DNA of 64,000 nt from Oscillibacter valericigenes (lineage in GTDB: Bacteria; Bacillota; Clostridia; Oscillospirales; Oscillospiraceae), in assembly GCF_021531315.1 (NCBI RefSeq), contig NZ_JAFBIQ010000007.1, positions 26,636 to 90,635 of the forward strand, given 5' to 3'. The position numbers and the translations under genes are program-made. Below, in pieces: positions 1-7,507 of this stretch (position 1 is the first letter of the stretch; every line of letters begins with the position of its first letter). The notes beneath the pieces were generated by a model. It was not told where the DNA came from. It did not search any database and worked only from the letters and a program-made list of their open reading frames with translations.

Positions 1-998
1 ACATCAGACTGCCCCTTCTTCATAAACGGCGAGATGTCCGCCAGCACGAAGTAGGTGCCCTGCGGGTCGGTGAAGGGGATGCCGAGCTCCCTCATGCCGT
101 CGGTGAAGAGCGCCTTCATGTGCGCGTAGTGCGCGCCGAACTCCTCATAATAGCACATCGGCATATCGAGACCGACGACTGCGGCCTCCATCAGCGGCGA
201 GGGCGCGCCGACGGTGTTGAAGTCGTGATACTGCTTGATGCGGTCCATGATGTTCTGCGGCGCGAGGGCATAGCCCAGCCGCCAGCCGGTGATGGAATAG
301 GTCTTCGACAGGCTCGAGCAGCAGACCGTGCGCTCGCGCATCCCGGGCAGCGTGCTCATATAGGTGTGCTTGTGCCCCTCATAGACGATGTGCTCGTAGA
401 CCTCGTCCATGATAGCATAGACATCGTACCTGATGCACAGCTCCGAAATGAGCTTGAGCTCCTCGTAGGTAAACACCTTGCCGCTCGGGTTCGAAGGGTT
501 GCAGATCAAAATCGCCTTCGGGTGCTGTCGGAACGCGTCCTCGAGCACCTCGGGATCAAAGCCGAAGGCCGGCGGCGTGAGCGGCACGAACACCGGCTCG
601 CAGCCCGCCATGATGGTCTGCGCGCGGTAGTTTTCAAAATAGGGCGAGAACATCACGATCTTGTCGCCCGGGTCGGTCAGGGCGAAAATAGTGTCCACCA
701 TCGCCTCGGTCGAGCCGATGGTCACGACCATCTCGGTCTCGGGGTCGTAGCGCAGCCCCATGAAGCGCTCGCACTTGCGCGAGAGCGCCTGCCGGAAGTT
801 CGGCGCGCCCATCGTGATGGGATATTGGTGCGGCCCGGTCTTGCTGACCTCCTCCAGCCGCCTGGTCATCGCCTCGGGCGGGTCGAAGTCGGGAAAGCCC
901 TGCGCCAGATTGATCGCGCCGCAGTCGATGCTGATGCGCGTCATCCGCCGGATGACGGAGTCGGTAAAATGCTCGTTTCTTCTGCTCAGTTCCTGCAT
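1..998 (-). CDS. PLP-dependent class I/II aminotransferase, C-terminus beyond window
   Basis: Translating the minus strand from ATG at 998 gives a fold-type I aminotransferase starting MQELSRRNEHFTDSVIRR, with INLAQGFPDFDPP near the N-terminus, NPSNPSGKVFTYEEL in the middle and the PLP-lysine motif SSLSKTYSITGWRLG (Lys forms the Schiff base). A purine-rich AGAAAGGAAAC ribosome site lies just upstream of the ATG. The family moves amino groups between amino acids and 2-oxo acids in the cytoplasm. The substrate cannot be told from the sequence; AspC/PatA/MalY-type enzymes all share these motifs. The last ~60-70 residues are missing at the window edge. Confidence 0.9.
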   Translation of the reverse strand, partial: MQELSRRNEHFTDSVIRRMTRISIDCGAINLAQGFPDFDPPEAMTRRLEEVSKTGPHQYPITMGAPNFRQALSRKCERFMGLRYDPETEMVVTIGSTEAMVDTIFALTDPGDKIVMFSPYFENYRAQTIMAGCEPVFVPLTPPAFGFDPEVLEDAFRQHPKAILICNPSNPSGKVFTYEELKLISELCIRYDVYAIMDEVYEHIVYEGHKHTYMSTLPGMRERTVCCSSLSKTYSITGWRLGYALAPQNIMDRIKQYHDFNTVGAPSPLMEAAVVGLDMPMCYYEEFGAHYAHMKALFTDGMRELGIPFTDPQGTYFVLADISPFMKKGQSD

Positions 999-1187
999 GC
1001 TGTCCTGTTTCCTTTCTCTCCTGCCTGCTTCGGCAGGGCATACCGCTCGCCAATGGCCCCGCGGGGCGCCGTTTTGCGCTTATTATAGGCGCATCCGCCC
1101 CAATCGTCAACCTCTTTTTGCGTCCGCCCAAAGCGTCTCATGCCGTGTGGTCACAGAAATGCAATGCACAGGCCGTTCTTGAAATCT

Positions 1188-1976
1188 TTACACTTCGACC
1201 TCGACCGGAGCATCAAGCTCTACCCCGCCTCCGATATAAGCGGCAGCCACCCGGCCGTTCTTCCTCATCGTTGTCACACGAACCGTTCCGGCAGGCTGAA
1301 TAATGTCTTCTGCATACTCGCCATCCGCCATTCCTTCCGTCCGCGCGATCACAGTCGCCAGGCTGCCGCTGCCGCAGCTGCCTTCCCAGAACAGTGAATT
1401 TGCCGCAGGCACTTTAACAAGCGGCGTAAGCCGATGTGTTTTCCCATCAAGAAACATAACGCCGTAAGCATCAAGATCATTCAAGCCGCGGAACATCGTC
1501 TCCGCCTGTTCAAAAAACGCAAGGGAGGGCTCCACATTTTCTACGACAAAGTGTGCAATTCCTCCTAAATGGACGAGCACGCCCTCCTTGCCTTCCACCA
1601 GCTCCCTGCGAACGAAGCGCGGCAGCGGCATTTCCGAGCGGGCCGTCTGCGCCTCCATGTCAACATCTACCTTCACAGGGTGGTCGCACCCGCTCACTCT
1701 GATTTTCAGGCTCTCTTTTCCGGTCATTTTCTTCTGCTGCGCCACCAGCATACCATAAGCCCTCGTCGCGTTTCCGCAAAACTCTCCGCCGGACATTTCC
1801 ATGTGGCCATCCACGTCTGACTCCGGCTCGCAGCAATAGCCCACCTGTTCCGCTTCGAACTGCTCCAGCGCCATCAGTTTCTCCGCGAGAGATGCATGAT
1901 CCTTCTTTTCCACGGGAGAGAGCACAAACAGCGTAATATTCCCGGCAGGATTTGCACGCATAACAGTGATCCTCAT
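1188..1976 (-). CDS. Diaminopimelate-epimerase-fold racemase/epimerase (two-cysteine, CntK-like)
   Basis: 262 residues. Two cysteine motifs typical of cofactor-independent racemases are visible: GGEFCGNATRAYG (about residue 65) and WEGSCGSGSLATV (about residue 205), the pair that removes and returns the alpha proton. Layout and length fit the DapF fold and resemble the histidine racemase CntK more than DapF itself, because the usual DapF N-terminal GNDF motif is absent. ATG 1976 is preferred over a TTG 54 bases upstream because AAGG ribosome-site sequence lies 10 bases before it. A promoter with a perfect -35 lies upstream. No nicotianamine-like synthase or opine dehydrogenase neighbours are seen, so metallophore synthesis is not supported; the substrate amino acid is unknown. 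Confidence 0.75.
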   Translation of the reverse strand: MRITVMRANPAGNITLFVLSPVEKKDHASLAEKLMALEQFEAEQVGYCCEPESDVDGHMEMSGGEFCGNATRAYGMLVAQQKKMTGKESLKIRVSGCDHPVKVDVDMEAQTARSEMPLPRFVRRELVEGKEGVLVHLGGIAHFVVENVEPSLAFFEQAETMFRGLNDLDAYGVMFLDGKTHRLTPLVKVPAANSLFWEGSCGSGSLATVIARTEGMADGEYAEDIIQPAGTVRVTTMRKNGRVAAAYIGGGVELDAPVEVEV

Positions 1977-2064
1977 TTTTCTGGCCTTACCTTTCCGTTG
2001 CGCAGAAGGTGTAAATTCCTTGCATCCCAAGGCTTCTGACGCAGCTTATCTATAACATAAACAT

Positions 2065-2092
2065 AAATTAACGCATATTTATTAAATGTCAA
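2065..2092 (-). promoter_or_regulatory. Candidate sigma-A promoter for the racemase gene
   Basis: On the minus strand, a perfect TTGACA (2092-2087) is followed after 16 bases by TAATTT (2070-2065), a weak -10, in an AT-rich stretch that stands out from the GC-rich surroundings. It points toward the racemase start at 1976. Confidence 0.45.
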
Positions 2093-2328
2093 GGAGGAAG
2101 ACCAAAATCGTTATAGTTCCTGTCTTTTGTTCTGAAATAGAAACATTTTCTCGTCACTTCACATAATTGAAACACACCCTCATATTTTTGCGTGCTCTGC
2201 AATTTGCCTGTCGGCCCCCGTGCCGCCTAATTGTCCGACTATCTGACCGAGCATAGAGCCGCCAAGCTAAATTTGGATCATCACGCCCAGAGTGTATACC
2301 TGACAGCCTGTCCAAGGCATTTTCCCCG
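2093..2328. other. Intergenic stretch with a possible degenerate gene remnant
   Basis: Between the divergent racemase and tdh genes there is no full gene. On the minus strand, a run ending at TGA 2182-2180 reads LGGSMLGQIVGQLGGTGADR followed by a short charged tail, which looks like the C-terminus of a lost protein; I cannot name the family. An orphan terminator follows at 2329. Confidence 0.25.
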
Positions 2329-2387
2329 CGCGGCACGACAAGCGCAGCAGCTTCCGTCGTGCCGCGTGGTCTTTTTTGCTTTTTTTC
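2329..2387 (+). terminator. Rho-independent terminator upstream of tdh
   Basis: A perfect 11-bp stem CGCGGCACGAC (2329-2339) pairs with GTCGTGCCGCG (2356-2366) and is followed by T-rich sequence (2371-2387). It sits before the tdh promoter, so it ends some plus-strand transcript starting between about 2050 and 2320, or is a relic. Confidence 0.7.
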
Positions 2388-2416
2388 TTGACATTCGCAG
2401 ATCCATGTTATACCAT
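2388..2416 (+). promoter_or_regulatory. Promoter of tdh-kbl
   Basis: TTGACA at 2388-2393 with -10 candidates TATACC (2409-2414, spacing 15) or TACCAT (2411-2416, spacing 17). It lies right after the terminator T-run and 56 bases before the tdh start. Confidence 0.55.
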
Positions 2417-2471
2417 GTCTTTAGCCAAAGAACACTTTTTCGCAATATGACTATGTATGGAGGACATGACG

Positions 2472-3509
2472 ATGCAGCTTATGGACGCTATCTGCAAAAC
2501 CAGTGCCGGCCCCGGTTTGGAGCTCAAACAGGTGGAAGTTCCTGTCCCCGGTCCCGGCGAAGTTCTCATCAAGATCCACAAAACCGCCATCTGCGGCACG
2601 GACGTGCACATCTACGACTGGAACGAGTGGTCGGCCCAGCATGTCAAGCCGCCCATGGTCATCGGGCACGAGTATGTCGGCGAGATCGCCGCGCTCGGCG
2701 CGGGCGTGACGGGGCTGACCGTCGGCCAGCGCGTTTCGGGCGAGGGCCACATCACCTGCGGCCACTGCCGCAACTGCCACACGGGCAACATCCAGTGGTG
2801 CAAGAACACCACGAGCGTCGGCGTGGACCGCGACGGCGCGTTCGCGGAGTACCTCTGCATCCCCGCGCGCAATGTGATCCTCATCGATCCCTCGCTCGAC
2901 GAGGATGTGGTCGCCATGTTCGACGCGGTCGGCAACGCGACGCACACGGCGCTGATGTTCAACCTCGTGGGCGAGGATGTGCTCATCACGGGCGCGGGTC
3001 CCGTTGGCATCCTTGCCGTCGCCATCGCCAAGTATGCGGGCGCGCGGCGCGTGGTTGTCACCGACCTGAACGACTATCGGCTGGGGCTTGCGAAGAAGAT
3101 GGGCGCGGACGCGGCCATCAACTCCGCGAAGGAGGACCTGACGGCCGCCATGCGCGAGCAGGGACTCGTCGAGGGCTTCGATGTCGGCTTTGAGATGTCA
3201 GGCTCCGGCGCTGCGCTGCGCCAGATGATCGGCGTGATGCGCAACGGCGGCAAGATCAGCCTTCTCGGCCTCGGCAACGGCCCTGTCCAGATGGACATGA
3301 ACCTTGTCATCGGCAAGGGCCTGACGCTCCAGGGCATCTACGGCCGCAAGATGGACAACTGGCATCAGATGAGCTACATGGTGCAGGGCGGGCTGGATCT
3401 CACCCCCGCCATCACCCACCGCTTCCACTACACCGAATTTGAAAAGGGCTTTGAGGCCATGCACAGCGGCATGAGCGGCAAGGTCATTCTCGACTGGACG
3501 AAAAAATAA
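2472..3509 (+). CDS. tdh: L-threonine 3-dehydrogenase
   Basis: 345 residues, NAD- and zinc-dependent medium-chain dehydrogenase that oxidises L-threonine to 2-amino-3-ketobutyrate in the cytoplasm. Diagnostic segments match E. coli Tdh closely: [17 protein letters not shown] with the catalytic-zinc cysteine, GHEYVGEI, the structural-zinc cluster in [14 protein letters not shown]...WC, and the Rossmann [18 protein letters not shown] followed by [15 protein letters not shown] at 2459-2463 sits 8 bases before ATG 2472, so this start is chosen over ATGs at 2457 and 2466. It is followed after 13 bases by kbl, the next enzyme of the pathway, and the two are surely one operon. Confidence 0.95.
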   Translation: MQLMDAICKTSAGPGLELKQVEVPVPGPGEVLIKIHKTAICGTDVHIYDWNEWSAQHVKPPMVIGHEYVGEIAALGAGVTGLTVGQRVSGEGHITCGHCRNCHTGNIQWCKNTTSVGVDRDGAFAEYLCIPARNVILIDPSLDEDVVAMFDAVGNATHTALMFNLVGEDVLITGAGPVGILAVAIAKYAGARRVVVTDLNDYRLGLAKKMGADAAINSAKEDLTAAMREQGLVEGFDVGFEMSGSGAALRQMIGVMRNGGKISLLGLGNGPVQMDMNLVIGKGLTLQGIYGRKMDNWHQMSYMVQGGLDLTPAITHRFHYTEFEKGFEAMHSGMSGKVILDWTKK

Positions 3510-3522
3510 GGAGGAACGAGCC

Positions 3523-4710
3523 ATGAAGTCAGCCTACGAAAGCTACCGCGCCGAGCTTGCCGCCATCCGCGAGGCAGGCACCTACAAGGATGAACGCATC
3601 ATCACCACGCCTCAGAAAAGCCGCATCGACACCACCGCCGCGCACGGCGTGGTGAATATGTGCGCGAACAACTACCTCGGCCTTTCCGACCACCCGCGCC
3701 TGATCGAGGCGGCGAAGAAGAGCTACGACGAGTGGGGCTTCGGCCTCTCCTCCGTGCGCTTCATCTGCGGCACGCAGGAGATCCACAAAACGCTCGAGCG
3801 CGAGATCGCGGCCTTTGTCGGCATGGAGGACGCCATCCTCTACTCCTCCTGCTTTGACGCGAACGGCGGCCTTTTTGAAACGCTGCTCGGCGCGGACGAC
3901 GCCGTGATCTCCGATGAGCTGAACCACGCGAGCATCATCGACGGCGTGCGCCTGTGCAAGGCGCACCGCTACCGCTACCATAACAGCGACATGGACGATC
4001 TGCGCGCACAGCTCACCGCGGCGCGCGAGGCGGGCTGCAAGCGGATCATCATTGCGACCGACGGTGTGTTCTCCATGGACGGCTACATCGCCAACCTCCG
4101 CGGCATCTGCGACCTCGCCGACGAGTTCGACGCGCTCGTGATGGTGGACGACAGCCACGCCGTCGGCTTCATGGGCGCGCACGGGCGCGGCACGCCCGAA
4201 TTCTGCGGCGTGATGGACCGCGTGGACATCCTCACCGGCACCTTCGGCAAGGCGATGGGCGGTGCGTCCGGCGGCTACACCGCCGCCAGACGCGAGATCG
4301 TCGACCTGCTGCGCCAGCGCAGCCGTCCCTATCTCTTCTCCAACTCCCTCGCGCCCGCTATCTGCGCCGCGACGATCGAAACGATCCGTATGCTCACCGA
4401 GTCCACTGCGCTGCGCGACCGCGTACACGAGAATGCGCGCTACTTCCGCGCGGAGATGGAAAAGCTCGGCTTTGACCTGCTCCCCGGCGAGCACCCCATC
4501 GTGCCCGTCATGCTCTACGATCCCAAGGTGGCGAACGAGTTCGCCCGCAGGATGCTCGAAAAGGGCGTCTATGTCGTCGGCTTCTGCTATCCGGTCGTCC
4601 CCAAGGGCCGCGACCGCGTGCGTACGCAGATCTCCGCGGGCCACACGAAGGAAGACCTCGATTTCGCGGTCAAGTGCTTCGGCGAGGTGAAGAAAGAGAT
4701 GGGCCTGTAA
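3523..4710 (+). CDS. kbl: Glycine C-acetyltransferase (2-amino-3-ketobutyrate CoA ligase)
   Basis: 395 residues, the usual length for Kbl. PLP enzyme of the alpha-oxoamine synthase family that cleaves the unstable Tdh product with CoA to glycine and acetyl-CoA. Visible signatures: [34 protein letters not shown], the PLP-contacting [10 protein letters not shown] and the lysine motif [21 protein letters not shown] lies 7-12 bases before ATG 3523. Together with tdh it turns threonine into glycine and acetyl-CoA. The gene converges on the split deacetylase gene downstream. Confidence 0.95.
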   Translation: MKSAYESYRAELAAIREAGTYKDERIITTPQKSRIDTTAAHGVVNMCANNYLGLSDHPRLIEAAKKSYDEWGFGLSSVRFICGTQEIHKTLEREIAAFVGMEDAILYSSCFDANGGLFETLLGADDAVISDELNHASIIDGVRLCKAHRYRYHNSDMDDLRAQLTAAREAGCKRIIIATDGVFSMDGYIANLRGICDLADEFDALVMVDDSHAVGFMGAHGRGTPEFCGVMDRVDILTGTFGKAMGGASGGYTAARREIVDLLRQRSRPYLFSNSLAPAICAATIETIRMLTESTALRDRVHENARYFRAEMEKLGFDLLPGEHPIVPVMLYDPKVANEFARRMLEKGVYVVGFCYPVVPKGRDRVRTQISAGHTKEDLDFAVKCFGEVKKEMGL

Positions 4711-4723
4711 GTCCGCTGCCCGC

Positions 4724-4976
4724 TCACCCCTTCTTCACGCACTGCCGTCCCGTGTGGTCGATGTAGGTCTCGCAGCTGGTCAGCAGCAGCTGCGAGATCG
4801 GCACCACCTCATAACCCGCGCCGAGCAGATGGTCCAGAATGTCCGGCAGCGCCTCGGGCGTGTGCTCCCCCGCATTGTGAAAGAGCACGATGGAGCCGTT
4901 CTGCACCTTGCCCGTCACGCGCTTGGTGATCTCCGCGGCCGAAATGCCCTTCCAGTCCAAGCTGTCCACATCCCAC
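4724..4976 (-). pseudogene. PdaB-like polysaccharide deacetylase, 3' fragment (split by the island)
   Basis: This minus-strand stretch encodes the last ~83 residues of a NodB-type deacetylase: WDVDSLDWKGISAAEI (end of NodB motif 4), then GSIVLFHNAGEHTPEALPD with the conserved late His motif, ending CVKKG. The first ~190 residues lie at 33852-34429. Joining the two pieces at the shared 12-bp sequence restores an uninterrupted reading frame (…PIQWDV joined to DSLDWKG…). The 28.9-kb island therefore inactivates the gene. PdaB-family proteins act outside the membrane in spore-cortex or cell-wall maturation. No start codon with a ribosome site precedes the fragment. Confidence 0.92.
4965..4976 (+). 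repeat. Left 12-bp direct repeat flanking the island
   Basis: TCCACATCCCAC, identical to 33852-33863. Both copies belong to the deacetylase reading frame, which is what a target-site duplication or a recombined attachment core would look like. Confidence 0.85.
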
Positions 4977-4978
4977 AC

Positions 4979-5099
4979 AGCTTAAAACCCTTGTGCCGTA
5001 AGGGCTTCAAGCATCCGCACAGGCTTCATTAACTCAGAAATTACAGCAGCATTTCCGTGCATTCTACTAAAATGCATCGGAATGTCTACTGTAATTTTT
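4979..5099 (+). repeat. Left terminal inverted repeat of the island
   Basis: Starts AGCTTAAAACCCTTG and contains a small internal hairpin (CCCTT…AAGGG), then AAATTACAG near 5040 and CTACTGTAATTTTT at its inner end (5086-5099). The reverse complement of 33720-33839 shows the same blocks in the same order and spacing. Confidence 0.75.
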
Positions 5100-5157
5100 C
5101 ACCACTGACGCGAGTCCCTATTATAAACGCAAAATAAACCAAGCAAATAATTTATAC

Positions 5158-5202
5158 GATAAAAGATGGCAGGCTTTTCAGTCTGCCATCTTTTATCATT
5201 GT
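5158..5202. terminator. Terminator below the serine-recombinase operon
   Basis: Perfect 15-bp stem GATAAAAGATGGCAG (5158-5172) / CTGCCATCTTTTATC (5183-5197), A/T-rich at its base so it can work in both directions. It lies just past the stop of the small minus-strand gene at 5204. Confidence 0.75.
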
Positions 5203-5203
5203 G

Positions 5204-5545
5204 TTATTTTCTCTTTTTGTGCGGGGAGTCCGGTTTATAATCGTTTGGTCTAATCGCGTTCAAAAAAACCGTTCCGGCTTCTTTAATTACCACGTCTTCA
5301 TCCTCGGCATCGAGAAGGAATGCTCCTCCCTTTGCATCCTTGTAACGGTTCAACTCCTGATGAAATGTTCGCGTCCATTGTTCGTACTCCAAATGGGAAA
5401 CGCTGCGAGGGCTTTCCTTCTGTGGAGTATATGGATTCTCTCTTTGTATATGCCGGACTTTATACGATCCACTTGATTTCCGCAGAATTTTCAGAAACCT
5501 CAATTCGTTCAATAAATTGCGCGGCAACGATCTTCTTTTCCTCAA
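5204..5545 (-). CDS. Small hypothetical protein downstream of the serine recombinase
   Basis: Open frame whose 3' part reads as a real protein: SVSHLEYEQWTRTFHQELNR, then GGAFLLDAEDEDVVIKEAG and a basic tail ending PHKKRK. It overlaps the last 86 bases of the recombinase gene if the upstream ATG (5545) is used. No good ribosome site marks a later start, so the true start may be near 5460 through translational coupling. Family not recognised. Its position directly below the recombinase, before a strong terminator, suggests a product belonging to the same recombination module. Confidence 0.45.
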   Translation of the reverse strand: MRKRRSLPRNLLNELRFLKILRKSSGSYKVRHIQRENPYTPQKESPRSVSHLEYEQWTRTFHQELNRYKDAKGGAFLLDAEDEDVVIKEAGTVFLNAIRPNDYKPDSPHKKRK

Positions 5546-6920
5546 AGCTCAAGTCGGAAAAGACGAGTTTCTCCGGCATAGCGGGCCTCGATTTTTCACG
5601 CTTGCACGAGGCAAGAATATCTTTTCGTTCCTTTTCGAGGCGGGCAAGCGCACGCTGAAGGTAAGCACCGTTCAGGCTCTCATCGTTGGCAAACGCCTCC
5701 AGCAAGCGGTCTGCCTTGCGGTCTAAGGCGTCAAGCTTCTCTGCGTAGACATCCTTCTGGCTCGGCTCGGCCGGTTCACTCGGCGGGCATTCTGCGAGGA
5801 GTCTTTCAATTTCCACAGCAACAGCATTTTCCAGCTCGGTGAGATCAGCGCGGATGTCGGCATCGCATTGGGAGAGGTTGTAGCGGCCTGAGCAAATCAT
5901 ACGACGGAGGCCGTTTTTTCTTTGCTGCACGGTGATACTGTATCCGCATTTGGCGCATTTCATTATACCGCTGAGCCAGCTGTGTGTGCCCTTGCCCGCA
6001 TTTCCGATTTGTGCGTTGTGTGAGAGCTTGTCCTGACAGCGCAGAAAGAGGTCGGAGGATACAACACCGGGACTGTTCAGCACTGCAAGGTGATGATCCT
6101 TGACGTCGGTGTATTTGCGGTCGTTTGCCTTGCGCTTACCGTACAGGAGAAGGCCGTGCTCCCCGTCGAATGCACTTTCCTCAGACACGACCTTTACGCC
6201 GAGCGAGGCATAGTATAGACGCACCTGAGCGTCCGCATTAACATAAACGGGCGCATGAAGAACTCGGGCGACGCTGACATTATCCCAAGTACTGCGCCGA
6301 ACACAAGGAATTTTCTCTCGATTGAGCATATCGGCAACGTTTTTGAGGGTAGCGCCCTCTTCGGCGTACTTCTCAAAAATGCGGTGGACGATCTCCAACT
6401 GCTCCTTGTTCGGGATTAGCGTAGGACTCCCCGTGCTTGTCCGTCCGTTGCAATAGCCGTAAGGAGCAGGTCCCCCGGGCCATGAGCCAAGTGCGGCACG
6501 GCTATCATAGTTGTCTTTCACGCGCTCCGCCGTCGTCTCGCGCTCCAGTTGGGCGAAAACCATGATGATATGGAGCATAGCTCGTCCCATAGGGGTTGAG
6601 GTGTCAAAGTTCTCTGTCACAGAAACAAACTCGACACTGTGCGCTTGCAGCACGTTCCAAAGCTGACCGAAGTCAGCAATGGAACGCGAGAAGCGATCGA
6701 GCCGATAGACATAGAGCTTGCTGATTTTGTCTGCCTTGATATCCTTGAGCAGCCGCTGAAAGTCGGGACGATCTGTGTTTTTCCCTGAGTAGCCCTGATC
6801 GCTGTACATGAGCAGCGACGAATTGCCGGAGGTCCGGGTGCATAGATCGAGCTGTCCCTTGATGGAAAGGCTGTTCTTCTTTTCGACGGACTGGCGTGCA
6901 TAAGCGGCCTCGTATCTCAT
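5460..6920 (-). CDS. Large serine recombinase (resolvase/invertase family integrase)
   Basis: 486 residues. The N-terminal resolvase domain begins MRYEAAYARQSVEKKN, with the nucleophilic serine at about residue 11 (YxRxS). It continues with LYVYRLDRFSRSIADFG and FAQLERETTAERVKDNY. The recombinase domain starts at GPAPYGYCNG. A zinc-ribbon follows (MKCAKCGYSI…MICSGRYNLSQCDAD), then a coiled-coil C-terminal part. This is the architecture of large serine integrases that cut and rejoin att sites. ATG 6920 lies one base after the stop of the 69-residue gene, indicating translational coupling; an in-frame GTG nine bases upstream is possible. It is intact and the most likely recombination enzyme of the left segment. 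Confidence 0.88.
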   Translation of the reverse strand: MRYEAAYARQSVEKKNSLSIKGQLDLCTRTSGNSSLLMYSDQGYSGKNTDRPDFQRLLKDIKADKISKLYVYRLDRFSRSIADFGQLWNVLQAHSVEFVSVTENFDTSTPMGRAMLHIIMVFAQLERETTAERVKDNYDSRAALGSWPGGPAPYGYCNGRTSTGSPTLIPNKEQLEIVHRIFEKYAEEGATLKNVADMLNREKIPCVRRSTWDNVSVARVLHAPVYVNADAQVRLYYASLGVKVVSEESAFDGEHGLLLYGKRKANDRKYTDVKDHHLAVLNSPGVVSSDLFLRCQDKLSHNAQIGNAGKGTHSWLSGIMKCAKCGYSITVQQRKNGLRRMICSGRYNLSQCDADIRADLTELENAVAVEIERLLAECPPSEPAEPSQKDVYAEKLDALDRKADRLLEAFANDESLNGAYLQRALARLEKERKDILASCKREKSRPAMPEKLVFSDLSFEEKKIVAAQFIERIEVSENSAEIKWIV

Positions 6921-6921
6921 C

Positions 6922-7131
6922 TTACGCACTCTCTTTTCCGGCAGTCTTCTTCTGCGCCATAATCAGGGCTATGCAGGCGTTGCGAATATTCTTCAGCTGT
7001 GCATCGCGTTCGTCCGGCGACTTGCTTTTGGGATGCGTGTGCTTGATTTCCATAGGGCAGGTCCCTCCTGCCTCCAGCTTATGAGAAGCCGGTGAAGGAA
7101 ATGCTACGATTTTATGATCGGACAAGGCCAT
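6922..7131 (-). CDS. Small hypothetical protein preceding the serine recombinase
   Basis: 69 residues (MALSDHKIVAFPSPASHKLE…), Lys-rich, no transmembrane segment, ending AQKKTAGKESA. AAGGAG lies 9 bases before the ATG. The stop is separated by one base from the recombinase ATG, so the two form an operon. The family has no name I can give. A role as recombination directionality or accessory factor is only a guess from position. The attenuator-like leader at 7165-7350 controls this operon. Confidence 0.6.
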   Translation of the reverse strand: MALSDHKIVAFPSPASHKLEAGGTCPMEIKHTHPKSKSPDERDAQLKNIRNACIALIMAQKKTAGKESA

Positions 7132-7164
7132 ATTAGATGGACTCCTTTCTTGTATGTGGACAAG

Positions 7165-7350
7165 AAAACACTGTGTAGGTGCATTAAAAGCCTACACAGT
7201 GTTCAGAGTCGCTCTGAAGGTTTTCCTTGCACAAACGAGAGCAATTGATTATACTGATATCATCGGTGCGGGAAATCCCGTTGTGTAGGTGGTGCTTCAC
7301 CTTCGCAGACGGCAGAGAGTTGCAGCTCTCTGCCGCCGCCGTGTTTTATT
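7165..7350 (-). promoter_or_regulatory. Attenuator-like leader A, upstream of the recombinase operon
   Basis: Read on the minus strand, a hairpin around GGCAGAGAG…CTCTCTGCC comes first, then GGTGAAGCACCACCTACACAA and a short CGGGATTTCCCG hairpin. Last comes a perfect 13-bp terminator stem (7203-7191 with 7179-7167) followed by TTTTCTTG. The segment CCTACACA (7289-7282) is complementary to TGTGTAGG, the 5' arm of that terminator, so an antiterminator can form. The 69-residue gene starts 34 bases further on. Leader B at 9250-9483 has the same elements in the same order. Function inferred; not a riboswitch class I recognise. Confidence 0.55.
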
Positions 7351-7364
7351 GTCCTCTTTTAAGC

Positions 7365-7507
7365 CTATCGACTCTCTTGTTCGACCACAAGGCCGTTGAC
7401 GGTCGTACCGAGCAGTATGCTCGGGGCAGCACCGTGCAGCCCATCTCGAGCCGGCGGCGGAGGATGTTCTCCCCCGCCGCCTTCACATCGATCACCGGAT
7501 AGGGCAT
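7365..7507 (-). pseudogene. XRE-family HTH regulator remnant with internal deletion
   Basis: An ATG at 7507 overlaps the stop of the MORC-like gene (TGATG). The frame reads MPYPVIDVKAAGENILRRRL then EMGCTV, the start of a familiar small Cro/CI-type helix-turn-helix protein, and then loses homology. A C-terminal piece, SILLGTTVNGLVVEQESR, is found in another frame and ends at 7365. About 30 central codons, including the recognition helix, are missing. The gene was once third in the operon and is now non-functional as a repressor. Confidence 0.6.

Noticed and set aside
1188..1976. Annotation as DapF (lysine pathway)
   Set aside because: The N-terminal substrate-binding motif of DapF is missing and the cysteine-motif contexts differ; only the fold is supported.
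5460..6920. Serine recombinase as proven integrase of the whole island
   Set aside because: Serine integrases exchange at a 2-bp core and do not produce 12-bp duplications with long inverted repeats; the link is positional only.
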